Below are positions 42,961 to 52,170 of a stretch of DNA of 64,000 bases, in pieces. Positions within the stretch are counted from its first letter, which is position 1; each line of letters begins with the position of its first letter. The notes under the pieces are model-generated. The model was not told where the DNA came from and searched no databases. It saw only the letters and a list, made by a program, of their open reading frames with translations. Origin of the DNA: CBFHSF01 sp965658445 (lineage in GTDB: Bacteria > Bacteroidota > Bacteroidia > Flavobacteriales > Schleiferiaceae); contig CBFHSF010000011.1 of NCBI GenBank assembly GCA_965658445.1, forward strand, positions 1 through 64,000, written 5' to 3'. Made by a program: the position numbers and the translations under genes.

Positions 42961-45024
42961 ATGGAAAACGAAAAATACGTCAACCGGGACATCAGCTGGT
43001 TGAATTTCAACGCAAGAGTACTACAAGAGGCGGAAGACGAATCTGTGCCCCTTATTGAGCGCATTCGATTTTTGGGAATTTTTTCCAACAACATGGATGA
43101 ATTCTTCAGGGTGCGCTATGCTTCCATTAAGCGAGCTTCCCAAATAGGGAAGAAGGTGGCCAAGATGGAGTTTGGAGGGGTGGCGCCGGAAAAACTATTG
43201 GGCCAACTCAATGAAATTGTCATTGATCAACAGTCCAGAGCTCAAGCCATTTACGATCAACTCATTGACAAGCTCAAGGGACACAACGTTGAGGTGCTCA
43301 ACGAAAAAACTCTTTCCGATGAGCAAAAGAAATGGGTGAGAGACGCCTTTGTAAGTCGTGTTTCTCCTTCGGTTTTCAATTTGATTTTGACCAGTCTGCA
43401 AGAGTTTCCTGAACTAAAAGACAAATCGATTTACTTGTCTGTAGAACTGATTAAGAACGATCAGCCCACGGAGCCCTTGTATGCCCTCATTGAAATTCCT
43501 TCGGAGTTTGTGGGTAGGTTTATAGAGTTGCCTAGCGACAACAAGAGGTATATCATGTACTTAGACGATTTGATTCGCTACAATCTCGATTACATCTTCT
43601 TTATTTTTGAATACGATACCATTGAAGCTCACACCATTAAGATTACCCGTGATGCGGAATTGGACATTGACAATGATGTTTCTAAGAGTTTCTTAGAAAA
43701 GATTCAGAAGTCTGTGAAAGATCGTCGAATTGGAGATCCGGTTCGCTTTGTTTACGATAGGGGGATTTCTCCGGACTTTCTACAATACCTCATGAACCGC
43801 ATGGAGCTCGACAACACGGATAGCTTAATTGCCGGAGGTCGCTATCACAACAAAAAGGACCTCATGGGCTTTCCTACCGTAGGCTCTGGGGAGCTAGAAC
43901 ACGCGCGCATTCCCACCATTCCACATCCGGATTTGAGCATGGAACGAAGTATCCTCAACGTGGTGAGAGTAAAGGATGTGTTGCTCTTTTTGCCCTACCA
44001 CAGTTTCTCTTACATCATTCGATTTTTACGAGAGGCTGCCATTGATCCCAATGTGGAGGAAATTAAGATCACGCTGTATCGCATGGCTTCAAAATCAAGG
44101 ATCATTTCTGCCTTGATTAACGCGGCTAAAAACGGTAAGAAAGTGACGGCAGTCATTGAGCTTCAAGCCCGATTTGATGAAGAAAACAACATCAAGTGGA
44201 CCAATAACTTGAAAAACGAAGGGGTGGATGTAGTCTCTGGGATTCCTGGGCTCAAGGTTCACTCTAAAGTGGCCTTGGTAACCCGCAGAGAAAATGGAAA
44301 ACTCAAGGACTACGCCATGGTGGGAACCGGAAACTTCCACGAAGGTACCGCCAATTTCTACACGGATTACCACTTGATGACTTCTCGCAAAGAAATCACC
44401 AAGGAGGTGGCTAAGGTTTTTGATTTTGTAAAGACCAATTACCTCGTTCAGAGATACGAGCACCTCATCGTAAGTCCTCATTACAGCCGCAAGCGCTTCA
44501 ATCAATTGATAGAAGAACAAATTGAGAAAGCCCACGCGGGAGAGAAGGCAAGCATCTTCTTAAAGATGAATTCGCTCTCCGACCTCAAGATGGTGGATAA
44601 GCTCTACCAAGCAGGAAGAGCCGGAGTGAAAATTAGAATGATCATTCGGGGGATTTGTTCTCTGATTCCTGGAGTAAAGGGACTCAGCGAAAACATTGAA
44701 GCCATTTCTGTGGTTGATAGATTCCTGGAACACAGTCGTGTATTTATCTTTGGAGAAGGCGATGATTCCAAAGTCTTTTTGGGTTCTGCCGATTGGATGG
44801 GAAGGAACTTAGACTACAGGCTAGAAGTTACCGTTCCTATTTTGGATGAAGAAGTAAAAGTCCAACTCTGGGAACAGATGGAATGCATTTGGTCAGACAA
44901 CCAAAAGGCGCGTTCACACAGCCAAGATACCATCAACGCCTACCGAAAAGCCAATGGAGAGGCCATTAGGTCTCAGATAAAAATGATAGATATACTTTCA
45001 ACTACCACACATGAAACTGATTAA
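42961..45024 (+). CDS. ppk1: Polyphosphate kinase 1
   Basis: 687 residues. The family start (NRDISWLNFNARVLQEA), the NNMDEFFRVRYASIKR segment and the autophosphorylated histidine region GLKVHSKVALV (His434) are all present, as is the second catalytic HSR-type region near residue 587 (FLEHSRVFIFGEG). PPK1 polymerises the terminal phosphate of ATP into polyphosphate at the membrane. Its end overlaps ppx by 14 bases, so synthesis and breakdown are translationally coupled. Confidence 0.97.
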   Translation: MENEKYVNRDISWLNFNARVLQEAEDESVPLIERIRFLGIFSNNMDEFFRVRYASIKRASQIGKKVAKMEFGGVAPEKLLGQLNEIVIDQQSRAQAIYDQLIDKLKGHNVEVLNEKTLSDEQKKWVRDAFVSRVSPSVFNLILTSLQEFPELKDKSIYLSVELIKNDQPTEPLYALIEIPSEFVGRFIELPSDNKRYIMYLDDLIRYNLDYIFFIFEYDTIEAHTIKITRDAELDIDNDVSKSFLEKIQKSVKDRRIGDPVRFVYDRGISPDFLQYLMNRMELDNTDSLIAGGRYHNKKDLMGFPTVGSGELEHARIPTIPHPDLSMERSILNVVRVKDVLLFLPYHSFSYIIRFLREAAIDPNVEEIKITLYRMASKSRIISALINAAKNGKKVTAVIELQARFDEENNIKWTNNLKNEGVDVVSGIPGLKVHSKVALVTRRENGKLKDYAMVGTGNFHEGTANFYTDYHLMTSRKEITKEVAKVFDFVKTNYLVQRYEHLIVSPHYSRKRFNQLIEEQIEKAHAGEKASIFLKMNSLSDLKMVDKLYQAGRAGVKIRMIIRGICSLIPGVKGLSENIEAISVVDRFLEHSRVFIFGEGDDSKVFLGSADWMGRNLDYRLEVTVPILDEEVKVQLWEQMECIWSDNQKARSHSQDTINAYRKANGEAIRSQIKMIDILSTTTHETD

Positions 45025-46033
45025 ACTCGGTGCCATAGATATTGGGTCCAACTCCGTAAGGTGTNNNNNNNNNNNNNNNNNNNNNNNNNNNNNNNNNNNN
45101 NNNNNNNNNNNNNNNNNNNNNNNNNNNNNNNNNNNNNNNNNNNNNNNNNNNNNNNNNNNNNNNTTGATTACCAACGTATATAAGAACAAGAATGGAGTGC
45201 ATTTTCAAAAATCCTCCATGACCCGCCTTCCCATTCGCTTGGGGGAGGATGCTTTTTTGAAGGGAAAGATTTCTAAGAAAAACGCGAAGCGCCTCATAGA
45301 AGGCATGAAAGCCTATAAGTACATTATGAATGTACACGGCGTAAAGCACTTTAGAGCCTGCGCTACCTCTGCCATGCGAGATGCGTCCAACGGACAAGAA
45401 CTGGTGGAGCACATCTTAGAAAAGACAGGTATTGAAATTGAAATCATCAAGGGAAAAGAGGAGGCACAACTCATCTTTGACTCTGAGGTTTGGACCAAAT
45501 TTGAAATTGCTGAAAAGTCCTACTGCTACATTGATGTGGGGGGAGGTTCTACGGAACTTACGCTTTTCGACCATGGCAAAATCGTAGCCTCCAAGTCTTT
45601 TAACCTCGGTACGGTGAGAATCCTCAATGGTTTGGATACGGAACTAGCCTGGGAAGAGTTCGAAAGTTGGACTCGAGAGAAGACGGCTGGACTTTCCAAA
45701 TTGGCCTTTATTGGATCGGGTGGTAACATCAACAAGATCTTTAAGATGTCTGGCAAGAGACCGGGAATGGCCTTGGACATCGATTATCTCGAAACCACCG
45801 GGCATTACCTAGAAAAGTTTTCGGTTGAAGAAAGAATGGTAAGGCTGGGGTTAAATCCCGACCGTGCCGATGTAATCATCCCCGCACTCAAACTCTATTT
45901 AACGGCCATGAGAAGTGGAAATTCCGAAAAGATGTACGTTCCCAAGATTGGGGTGTCGGACGGTATTACTCGAGATTTGTATCGCTCGGTATTTAATCAC
46001 GAGCCGACCGTTCTGGACTCTCCCAAAGGATAG
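45011..46033 (+). CDS. ppx: Ppx/GppA family exopolyphosphatase
   Basis: The N-terminus is LGAIDIGSNSVRC, the phosphate-binding motif of the sugar-kinase/Ppx fold. YIDVGGGSTELTLFD and GSGGNINKIFKM are the second and third motifs. Without the 99 Ns the protein is 307 residues, the usual size in the phylum for the short form lacking the HD domain. It cleaves terminal phosphate from polyphosphate or pppGpp. It overlaps ppk1 at its start and meets a convergent T9SS gene after one base at its end. Confidence 0.94.
   Translation: MKLIKLGAIDIGSNSVRCXXXXXXXXXXXXXXXXXXXXXXXXXXXXXXXXXLITNVYKNKNGVHFQKSSMTRLPIRLGEDAFLKGKISKKNAKRLIEGMKAYKYIMNVHGVKHFRACATSAMRDASNGQELVEHILEKTGIEIEIIKGKEEAQLIFDSEVWTKFEIAEKSYCYIDVGGGSTELTLFDHGKIVASKSFNLGTVRILNGLDTELAWEEFESWTREKTAGLSKLAFIGSGGNINKIFKMSGKRPGMALDIDYLETTGHYLEKFSVEERMVRLGLNPDRADVIIPALKLYLTAMRSGNSEKMYVPKIGVSDGITRDLYRSVFNHEPTVLDSPKG
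45065..45163. other. N-run 3 (99 bases) inside ppx
   Basis: The flanks read DIGSNSVRC and LITNVYKNKNGVHF, which are contiguous in the family. The Ns seem to sit on a join with nothing missing. Confidence 0.85.
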
Positions 46034-46034
46034 T

Positions 46035-48278
46035 CTACGGAAGAACGGTGATATAGCCTCTTTCCAGTTCAGTGAACTGCTGCCCTCTTTCCATGTATTG
46101 ATAGTAAAGAGAATAGGTAAAAACGCCGTCTAGCGGAGCGCCATCAGCGGTCTTTCCGCTCCAAGTAAATTCTGGATCTCGACTCATAAAAACGGTCTGT
46201 CCCCAGCGATCGACTATGCGAATTTCAAATTCTCTAACAGGACAAGTGGTTTTGATTAACAATTCATCATTGTAGGAATCCCCATTGGGAGTAAATGCAC
46301 TGGGCATATACACGGAGCAATCACAAAGAGAATAGGAAACGTCCAAGGTGTCGTAAGTCGTCCCACATCCCGTAGCAAATGCCACGTGATATTTTCCAGG
46401 TTGAGAAATGGTGTAATCCGCCGCGATGGATCCGTCGTTCCACTCATAGGTAAATCCCGTCGGAAGCTGAATTCTTAAAAACTCCCCTTCACACAAGGTC
46501 GTGTCTTTTCCCAAAGAAATCATGGGAAGTGCATTGGAGATTACAATTTGATCCGTGTAGGAACAGCCGTTGGGGTAGGAGACGGTGGCGAAGTACGAAC
46601 CCGGTTCGACCACGGTAAAGGTGGAACTCATGGAGCCATCTTGCCACATGATTTCGCCCACAGTATCCCTTACTTCCAAAACGAGCGTTTCGGAAGGACA
46701 CAGTGCCGTATCTCTTCCCAAAGTAAAGTAGGGTCCAGGAATATTCTGAACCACTAAGGTGTCAAAGTACACACAACCACCCACATCTACCTGCACCCAA
46801 TAGGAACCTGCGTTGTGGATTTTTCTGCGACCCGTGGTGATTCCATCGTTCCAAAGGTATCTTCCACCGTCTACTTCAATATCAATATCTAAAGTGTCTG
46901 CAGAACAAAGTGTGGTGTCATTTCCCAGAATGTTCACCTCGTTTTTGGGACAGTTCCATTCGGTTTCTATGGCGATGGGAGTGACCGTTGGGGCCAGAGT
47001 ACTCTCGGAGAGAGTTACATTGGTAATGCTGGGAGAAAATCCCGTTCCTACCAAAAAGGGAGATTCGGTTTGAAGGGTAACACTTCCACTCTGACAGTCG
47101 AATTGCTTGCTGCTTCCTGTTTGCCAAAGACCGATGTCAAATCCGCCCTTTCCAAAGGATTGAGTGTTATCAAGAAGGGTCAAACCACCAAATGCATTTT
47201 CTTGAATGTTGTAGTGGTGAGCCGTAGAAACAGCACCGTCATTTCCGGTTCCGCCAAATACTGTAGCATAGTTCAATTGGCCTTTTTCGTCGACTTTAGA
47301 AAGTAGAATATCCTTGAATCCGAAGCCTTGTCCTACGGTGTATCCAACGGTATAAATCTGCTTCTGAGCATCTATGTACAATCCATATCCATAGTCGTTT
47401 TGTGGACCTCCGTAAATTAAGTTCCACTGCAACGCTCCTCCCAATCCCATTTTGAGCAGGAAGTTGTCGGTACTGCTGTTGTTGGTGTTGTAGGTATGAC
47501 CAAAGAGGTACAAGTTGTTGTCTGAGTCAATGGCTAATGACTTTGCCGCATCTACAGATTGAAACCCAAAATGCCTTCCCCAGTTCAGTTGTCCCGAAGG
47601 GTTTATGCTCAACACAAAGGCTTGGTGTCGCAAAGAACCCGCATAGAACGACCCACAGAGGTAAAAGTTACCTGCGTTGTCCTTGATGAGGTCATAGGTG
47701 TCATCGTTATCTACGGTATGAATGCGCTTGGACCAGATGAGGCTACCCGTCTTGGTAATTTTGATGAGGAGCATGTCATTGTCTCCGGAACCAAAGGAGT
47801 TGGTGGCTCCCGCTATGATATATCCATCCGAGACCTCCACGGCACCCACGGCATATTCAATATTGGTTGAACCATAGGCCTTTGACCACAGCAAGGTTCC
47901 TGAAGAATCTAGTTTCGTTACCCAGAATTTTCTATTTCCCAATCCAAAACCCTCGGTGTCACCCACCAAGAGAATCCCTTTATCTCCTGTCGAAACAAGC
48001 TCGGCAAATTCATCCTCATCTGAAGAACCAATGGCATAGGCCCATTCGTAATCTCCACATGCACTGGTCTTTACAATGAGCCCATCCTTGTTTCCAGATC
48101 CACCGGATTTGGTGTATCCGGCAATGAGATATTTTTGATCGTGAGATCTCCTCAAGGCGAAACCTACATCATCTCCCGTTAACCCATAGGTCAACCCAAA
48201 GTCGTACTGCCCATTCACCAAAGAGGGGAATAGGAGGCAAACCAGAAGCCAAATAAATCGGGTTAACAATCTCATCAA
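46035..48278 (-). CDS. Secreted protein with T9SS type B (CHU_C / gliding-associated) sorting domain
   Basis: 747 residues. The signal peptide is MMRLLTRFIWLLVCLLFPSLVNG. Residues 30-400 hold repeated units of the form WSKxYGS/GG ... DAYLIK-like propeller blades (YDFGLTYGLTGDDVG, LIVKTSACGDYEWAYAIGSSD, LLWSKAYGSTN, LIWSKRIHT). Residues 450-650 are Ig-like repeats (LGRDTALCPSE ... GSYFATVSY). The end CDCSVYMPSAFTPNGDSYND ... YITVLP is the type B sorting domain. Surface-exposed; no enzymatic motif is visible. Confidence 0.9.
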   Translation of the reverse strand: MMRLLTRFIWLLVCLLFPSLVNGQYDFGLTYGLTGDDVGFALRRSHDQKYLIAGYTKSGGSGNKDGLIVKTSACGDYEWAYAIGSSDEDEFAELVSTGDKGILLVGDTEGFGLGNRKFWVTKLDSSGTLLWSKAYGSTNIEYAVGAVEVSDGYIIAGATNSFGSGDNDMLLIKITKTGSLIWSKRIHTVDNDDTYDLIKDNAGNFYLCGSFYAGSLRHQAFVLSINPSGQLNWGRHFGFQSVDAAKSLAIDSDNNLYLFGHTYNTNNSSTDNFLLKMGLGGALQWNLIYGGPQNDYGYGLYIDAQKQIYTVGYTVGQGFGFKDILLSKVDEKGQLNYATVFGGTGNDGAVSTAHHYNIQENAFGGLTLLDNTQSFGKGGFDIGLWQTGSSKQFDCQSGSVTLQTESPFLVGTGFSPSITNVTLSESTLAPTVTPIAIETEWNCPKNEVNILGNDTTLCSADTLDIDIEVDGGRYLWNDGITTGRRKIHNAGSYWVQVDVGGCVYFDTLVVQNIPGPYFTLGRDTALCPSETLVLEVRDTVGEIMWQDGSMSSTFTVVEPGSYFATVSYPNGCSYTDQIVISNALPMISLGKDTTLCEGEFLRIQLPTGFTYEWNDGSIAADYTISQPGKYHVAFATGCGTTYDTLDVSYSLCDCSVYMPSAFTPNGDSYNDELLIKTTCPVREFEIRIVDRWGQTVFMSRDPEFTWSGKTADGAPLDGVFTYSLYYQYMERGQQFTELERGYITVLP

Positions 48279-48384
48279 CAGAAAATTAGTGCAAATAGTT
48301 ACTAAAGATAAACAATAAAAAATAGCGAATGTTCCCCGTTTTTTAGGTCTGCCAATCCCATTAAAAAATACCGCGGTCCCTCTT

Positions 48385-48413
48385 TTGATTGCTCGAATTT
48401 GTAGGTACCTTTA
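48385..48413 (+). promoter_or_regulatory. Promoter of the patatin gene, close to the start codon
   Basis: TTG (48385-48387), 18 bases, TACCTTTA (48406-48413): close to the Bacteroidota consensus TTG-N17-23-TAnnTTTG. The start codon at 48418 is only 4 bases after the -7 box, so the transcript would have almost no leader. Confidence 0.45.
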
Positions 48414-48417
48414 AAAA

Positions 48418-49329
48418 ATGAAGATTTCACTTGCATTGGGATCCGGTGGAGCCAGAGGCCTCGCCCATATAGGAGCCATAGAAGTTTTGGAAGCCGAGGG
48501 GTATGAAATTGCCTCGGTGTCCGGTACCAGTATTGGGGCTGTGATTGGAGGGCTATATGCCGCCGGAAAGCTCGACCTTTTTACCGACTGGATCTGCAAT
48601 ATGGACAGAATGGACATCTTTGGATTGATGGACTGGACCTTAAACGCTCAAGGATTTATCAAGGGTGATAAGGTCTTTAATCAGATCAAAAAAATGATTG
48701 GCCAGCACAATATTGAGGACCTCAGAATTCCATATTACGCCATTTCTGCGGATATCAATTCCAAAAAAGAGGTTTGTTTTGGGACCGGAGATCTCTTTAC
48801 AGCCATGAGAGCCTCTGTAGCCATTCCCTCCGTACTGACGCCTCTTAACATCAATAATATGACTTTAGTCGATGGGGGAGTTATGAACCCCGTTCCCACG
48901 GATGTATTATTTGACCGAGAGGGAGAAAAACTATTCGCCGTCGACCTCAATGCGCACATACCGTATTCTAAGCCCACAAGCATTGATCACAAAAAGAACG
49001 CGGAAAACAAAAAGGCACAAAGCTTATGGAATGCATCTTTTAAGGAAAGTCTAGAAAAATGGCTTTCGAGTTCTCCCAAGCAAGAGGAGGAAAAACCGAA
49101 TTACTTCAACATCATCAACCAGTCTTTTGACTTGATGCAAGATAAGCTGGCGGCCATTAGCCTTCAGAAGTATCCACCCGATGTGTTGATTCAGATCAGC
49201 CGATATGCAGCCGATACCTTTGAGTTCTTTAGAGCGGAAGAGTTAATCGAAGCCGGAAGAATGGCCGCAAAAAAGGCCTTAGCAGAAAATCGAAACCACA
49301 AAGAACTTCCGGACACAGATAATGTTTAA
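48418..49329 (+). CDS. Patatin-like phospholipase
   Basis: 303 residues. The oxyanion loop GSGGARGLAHIG is at 8-19, the nucleophile Ser38 in GTSIG, and Asp152 in VDGGVMNPVP completes the Ser-Asp dyad. No signal peptide is seen, so it is cytoplasmic or peripherally membrane-bound, like the RssA group. Patatins hydrolyse acyl esters of phospholipids or other lipids. It appears to be transcribed alone. Confidence 0.93.
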   Translation: MKISLALGSGGARGLAHIGAIEVLEAEGYEIASVSGTSIGAVIGGLYAAGKLDLFTDWICNMDRMDIFGLMDWTLNAQGFIKGDKVFNQIKKMIGQHNIEDLRIPYYAISADINSKKEVCFGTGDLFTAMRASVAIPSVLTPLNINNMTLVDGGVMNPVPTDVLFDREGEKLFAVDLNAHIPYSKPTSIDHKKNAENKKAQSLWNASFKESLEKWLSSSPKQEEEKPNYFNIINQSFDLMQDKLAAISLQKYPPDVLIQISRYAADTFEFFRAEELIEAGRMAAKKALAENRNHKELPDTDNV

Positions 49330-49408
49330 AAATTGGAACCTATCATTTGTAGGGTCTTAACGATATATTCACTTTAGTTCCAGATTTCAATAAATAATAA
49401 AACAACCA

Positions 49409-49909
49409 ATGAGTTCAATTACATTTAAAGGAAACCCCATAGAAACCGTAGGTGATTTGCCCAAAGTAGGAGATAAAGCTCCTGATTTTAGAGTTACCGA
49501 TACCGATTTGGCCGATAAGACCTTGGCTGATTTTGCGGGAAAAAAAGTAATCCTCAATATATTCCCAAGCGTGGATACGGGGATTTGTGCCGCCTCGGTA
49601 AGAGAGTTTAACAAGAGAGTAGGAGGTCGTCAAGACGCCACTGTAGTTTGTGTTTCTAAGGATTTACCCTTTGCTCACAAGCGCTTTTGCGGTGCCGAAG
49701 GTATTGAGGGCGTCATTTCTGCCTCTCAGTACAAAGACCAAAGTTTCTCAGACAACTACCGTGTAGACATGCTCAATGGGCCATTGGCCGGATTGATGTC
49801 CAGAGCGGTTGTAGTAGTAGACGAAAACGGTGTGGTTTCTTACGTAGAGCAAGTGCCAGAAATCGTTCAAGAACCGGATTACGAAGCAGCTTTGGCTTCT
49901 TTGGGATAG
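49409..49909 (+). CDS. tpx: Thiol peroxidase, Tpx type
   Basis: 166 residues. The peroxidatic Cys60 lies in FPSVDTGICAASVREFN and the resolving Cys94 in HKRFCGAEGIEG, both in the family's atypical two-Cys arrangement; Thr57 and Arg65 of the active site are also there. It reduces peroxides using thioredoxin. The gene precedes a hairpin terminator and a convergent gene. Confidence 0.97.
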   Translation: MSSITFKGNPIETVGDLPKVGDKAPDFRVTDTDLADKTLADFAGKKVILNIFPSVDTGICAASVREFNKRVGGRQDATVVCVSKDLPFAHKRFCGAEGIEGVISASQYKDQSFSDNYRVDMLNGPLAGLMSRAVVVVDENGVVSYVEQVPEIVQEPDYEAALASLG

Positions 49910-49938
49910 TTTCCCAATCAATACTTTAATTAGACTTT

Positions 49939-49978
49939 AATGGGATCGGAGGTTAGCCAGACTTTCGGTCCCATTTTT
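49939..49978 (+). terminator. Terminator after tpx
   Basis: AATGGGATCG (49939-49948) pairs with CGGTCCCATT (49966-49975) with one wobble, then T5. A duplicated TTGTTTGTCCCA follows, which overlaps the end of the convergent gene. Confidence 0.8.
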
Positions 49979-49988
49979 GTTTGTCCCA

Positions 49989-50507
49989 TTATTGTTTGTC
50001 CCACTTTTTTAGGGTATTGCGTGTAATGGATTTAAAGCCTGGCGTGCTGTTTTCCCATGAGTAATCCAAAATGGCTCGAATTTCGTCTATGAGTTCGGGA
50101 TGCTCTTCTACCAGGGGAGTGATGGTCTTTAGTGCAAAGACGCGGATGGCTACTTTGGCCTGTTGATCTTCAAAATGCTGAAGACCAATTTCTAACATGG
50201 GACCCTTGAACTCTTCAGGAATATCCACAAACTGAAGTCCCCTCCACACATTTCTGTGGACGCCGTCAATCCTCGGCATTTCCAAAATTTCAATAAAGTC
50301 ACCAATATAAGGGAGTAGTTCAAAAGGGGAGAGCTCGCCCAACTTTCCAATGACCCAACCCGCTTGCTGATTCTGGGTGTAGTCATCGGTTTTTAAAGCT
50401 TCGATAAAATGCGGGATTTCATCAGGGTTCTCCGATACGTAGTGGACCATGGCCTCCACTTCCTCCTTGGGAGTCCGGTTGTTCAAAAACTGGGAAATAG
50501 ACTTCAT
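49989..50507 (-). CDS. HEAT-like repeat protein, unrecognised
   Basis: 172 residues, all helical: NPDEIPHFIEALKTDDYTQNQQAGWVIGKLGEL and VAIRVFALKTITPLVEEHPELIDEIRAIL are HEAT-type pairs. There is no signal peptide. The start lies 86 bases inside the end of mltF, a large overlap in another frame, so the two are tightly coupled. Function unknown; HEAT arrays usually bind proteins. Confidence 0.75.
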   Translation of the reverse strand: MKSISQFLNNRTPKEEVEAMVHYVSENPDEIPHFIEALKTDDYTQNQQAGWVIGKLGELSPFELLPYIGDFIEILEMPRIDGVHRNVWRGLQFVDIPEEFKGPMLEIGLQHFEDQQAKVAIRVFALKTITPLVEEHPELIDEIRAILDYSWENSTPGFKSITRNTLKKWDKQ

Positions 50508-51999
50508 CGAATGGAGTTTGAGGAAGGGTGGCCAATTCTTGCGTCAACCCTTTTCTTGATTCCGTAAAGTTCTGATAAAGCTGATAGTATTCCAAGATCT
50601 TGGTCACGTAATTTACCGGTTCTCGTCCTCGACAATATCCACTTTTAACCACGGGGTCTGTGTAGAATTTTCTCTCCGTTTTCTTGAGGAGGTAGTAACT
50701 CACATCTTCCCATTTGTCGGGGTTGGCACCGTATTTTTCCGCGAGGTTTCTCGCATCAATCACATGACCTAATCCCGCGTTGTAACTCGCTAAAATGTAC
50801 TTTACCTCGTCAGTAGAATCGGTGAGCTTTCTGTCCCAATACTCTTCCAACCAAGCTAGAAATCGCGTACCTGCTAGAAGGTTGCGTTCAGGAATTTGCA
50901 GCTCCTCAGGGTTTACCCCAAATCGCTGACCTGTAGTAGGTAGAACCTGCATCAACCCAACCGCCCCAAAAGGTGATTCTGCATAGGGGTTAAACTTGGA
51001 TTCTTTGTTGATCAATGCTGCGAGCAACCTCCAATCCCAATCAATGTTTTCTGCATGACGCTGAATCATTTGATCCATGTCTGTGATTTGACCTTGGGTG
51101 ATGGATCGATAGTTTCTAATGTATCCCGTTTTGGTGCCACCGCCGTGTTTGTAATACTTGGCGTAGATAATATTGAACTTGGTGGACCTGCGATTTTTCT
51201 CTAGCCACTGCCCCAAGAGGTCTTGCAGTTCAAAGGCGTTTTTTTGAACGGCCCATCCAATGCGCTGATTTAATGAAACCGGAGTATTTATGTAGATGTT
51301 GTCCAACGCGTTTTTGTGAATTTTTGCTACGTTTTCATCTACAATAGTGTAGTCAATGTCACCGTTGGAAACCATCTCGATGAGTTTTTCTGGACCGTAA
51401 TTGGGATCTGCTTCTACCAAGGTTACGTCAAGGCCATTTTCTATCGCTAAGTTTTTAATTCGCTTGTAGTATGAGGAGCCTACGTGAATATGAATGGTCT
51501 TTCCATCCAAATCTAGGGCGTCCATTACCAATCTGGCTTCTCTTTGTTTTCGCGTAAGCCGGCGGTAGTTCTCAGGGAGTCTTTGAACCAAAACCTGTTT
51601 GGTCTTGAGGATAGGAGGAGAGAAGGAAACGTAATCCAACCTCGGACCGGTTATGGTAAGATTAGCTGCGGCAATGTCTCCACTTCCTGCCACTAAGCTG
51701 TCAATGATGTGATCGTAATCGTGAATGACCTTGGTCTGAAGTTCGAGGTTGTGGTCTTTGCAAAACCATTTCAAAAGTTCGTATTCAAATCCGCGAGGTT
51801 GCCCCTTGGCTACGTAGTATGACGTGAGGTCGTTGCCCAAGAGAGCGGTGAGTGTTCCCTGAGTAACAAAGCCCACATCTGCAATGGAATCTTGCAGATT
51901 GACCTCTTCTTTTACTGTTTCGGTTTTACATGAATTTACGGATAAAACACAGAAAATCAATAAGTTAAAAATAAGTGTAGCGCGAACACCTCTTTTCAT
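50422..51999 (-). CDS. mltF: Membrane-bound lytic transglycosylase F-type lipoprotein
   Basis: 525 residues from the ATG at 51999, which starts a lipoprotein signal (MKRGVRATLIFNLLIFCVLSVNSC). Residues about 45-300 are a periplasmic solute-binding domain (SBP_bac_3 type: GTLTALLGNDLTSYYVAKGQPRGFEYEL). Residues about 310-460 are the SLT transglycosylase domain with catalytic Glu in LLAALINKESKFNPYAESPFGAVGLMQVLPTT and later YILASYNAGLGHV. The enzyme cleaves peptidoglycan to anhydro-muropeptides. The C-terminus ends in a Gly/Pro-rich tail. Confidence 0.93.
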   Translation of the reverse strand: MKRGVRATLIFNLLIFCVLSVNSCKTETVKEEVNLQDSIADVGFVTQGTLTALLGNDLTSYYVAKGQPRGFEYELLKWFCKDHNLELQTKVIHDYDHIIDSLVAGSGDIAAANLTITGPRLDYVSFSPPILKTKQVLVQRLPENYRRLTRKQREARLVMDALDLDGKTIHIHVGSSYYKRIKNLAIENGLDVTLVEADPNYGPEKLIEMVSNGDIDYTIVDENVAKIHKNALDNIYINTPVSLNQRIGWAVQKNAFELQDLLGQWLEKNRRSTKFNIIYAKYYKHGGGTKTGYIRNYRSITQGQITDMDQMIQRHAENIDWDWRLLAALINKESKFNPYAESPFGAVGLMQVLPTTGQRFGVNPEELQIPERNLLAGTRFLAWLEEYWDRKLTDSTDEVKYILASYNAGLGHVIDARNLAEKYGANPDKWEDVSYYLLKKTERKFYTDPVVKSGYCRGREPVNYVTKILEYYQLYQNFTESRKGLTQELATLPQTPFDEVYFPVFEQPDSQGGSGGHGPLRIGEP

Positions 52000-52141
52000 G
52001 ATAAGCAATGTAGGAAAAAACTTGAATGGTTCAACCTTCCTCAAAAATGGGTTATCAAGAGTTTGATTTGATAAAATATGAAGGCATAAACAATGGGAAT
52101 TCATCAGTGTTTTTGTGGTGGCGTAAACGGGATTTTTGAGG

Positions 52142-52149
52142 TACATTTG
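52142..52149 (+). promoter_or_regulatory. miaE promoter, -7 element
   Basis: TACATTTG is a perfect TAnnTTTG box 21 bases before the miaE start codon. A TTG lies upstream at 52113-52115 but the spacing (26) is longer than usual. Confidence 0.5.
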
Positions 52150-52170
52150 CGGCACAAAATAGAGCGAAAC

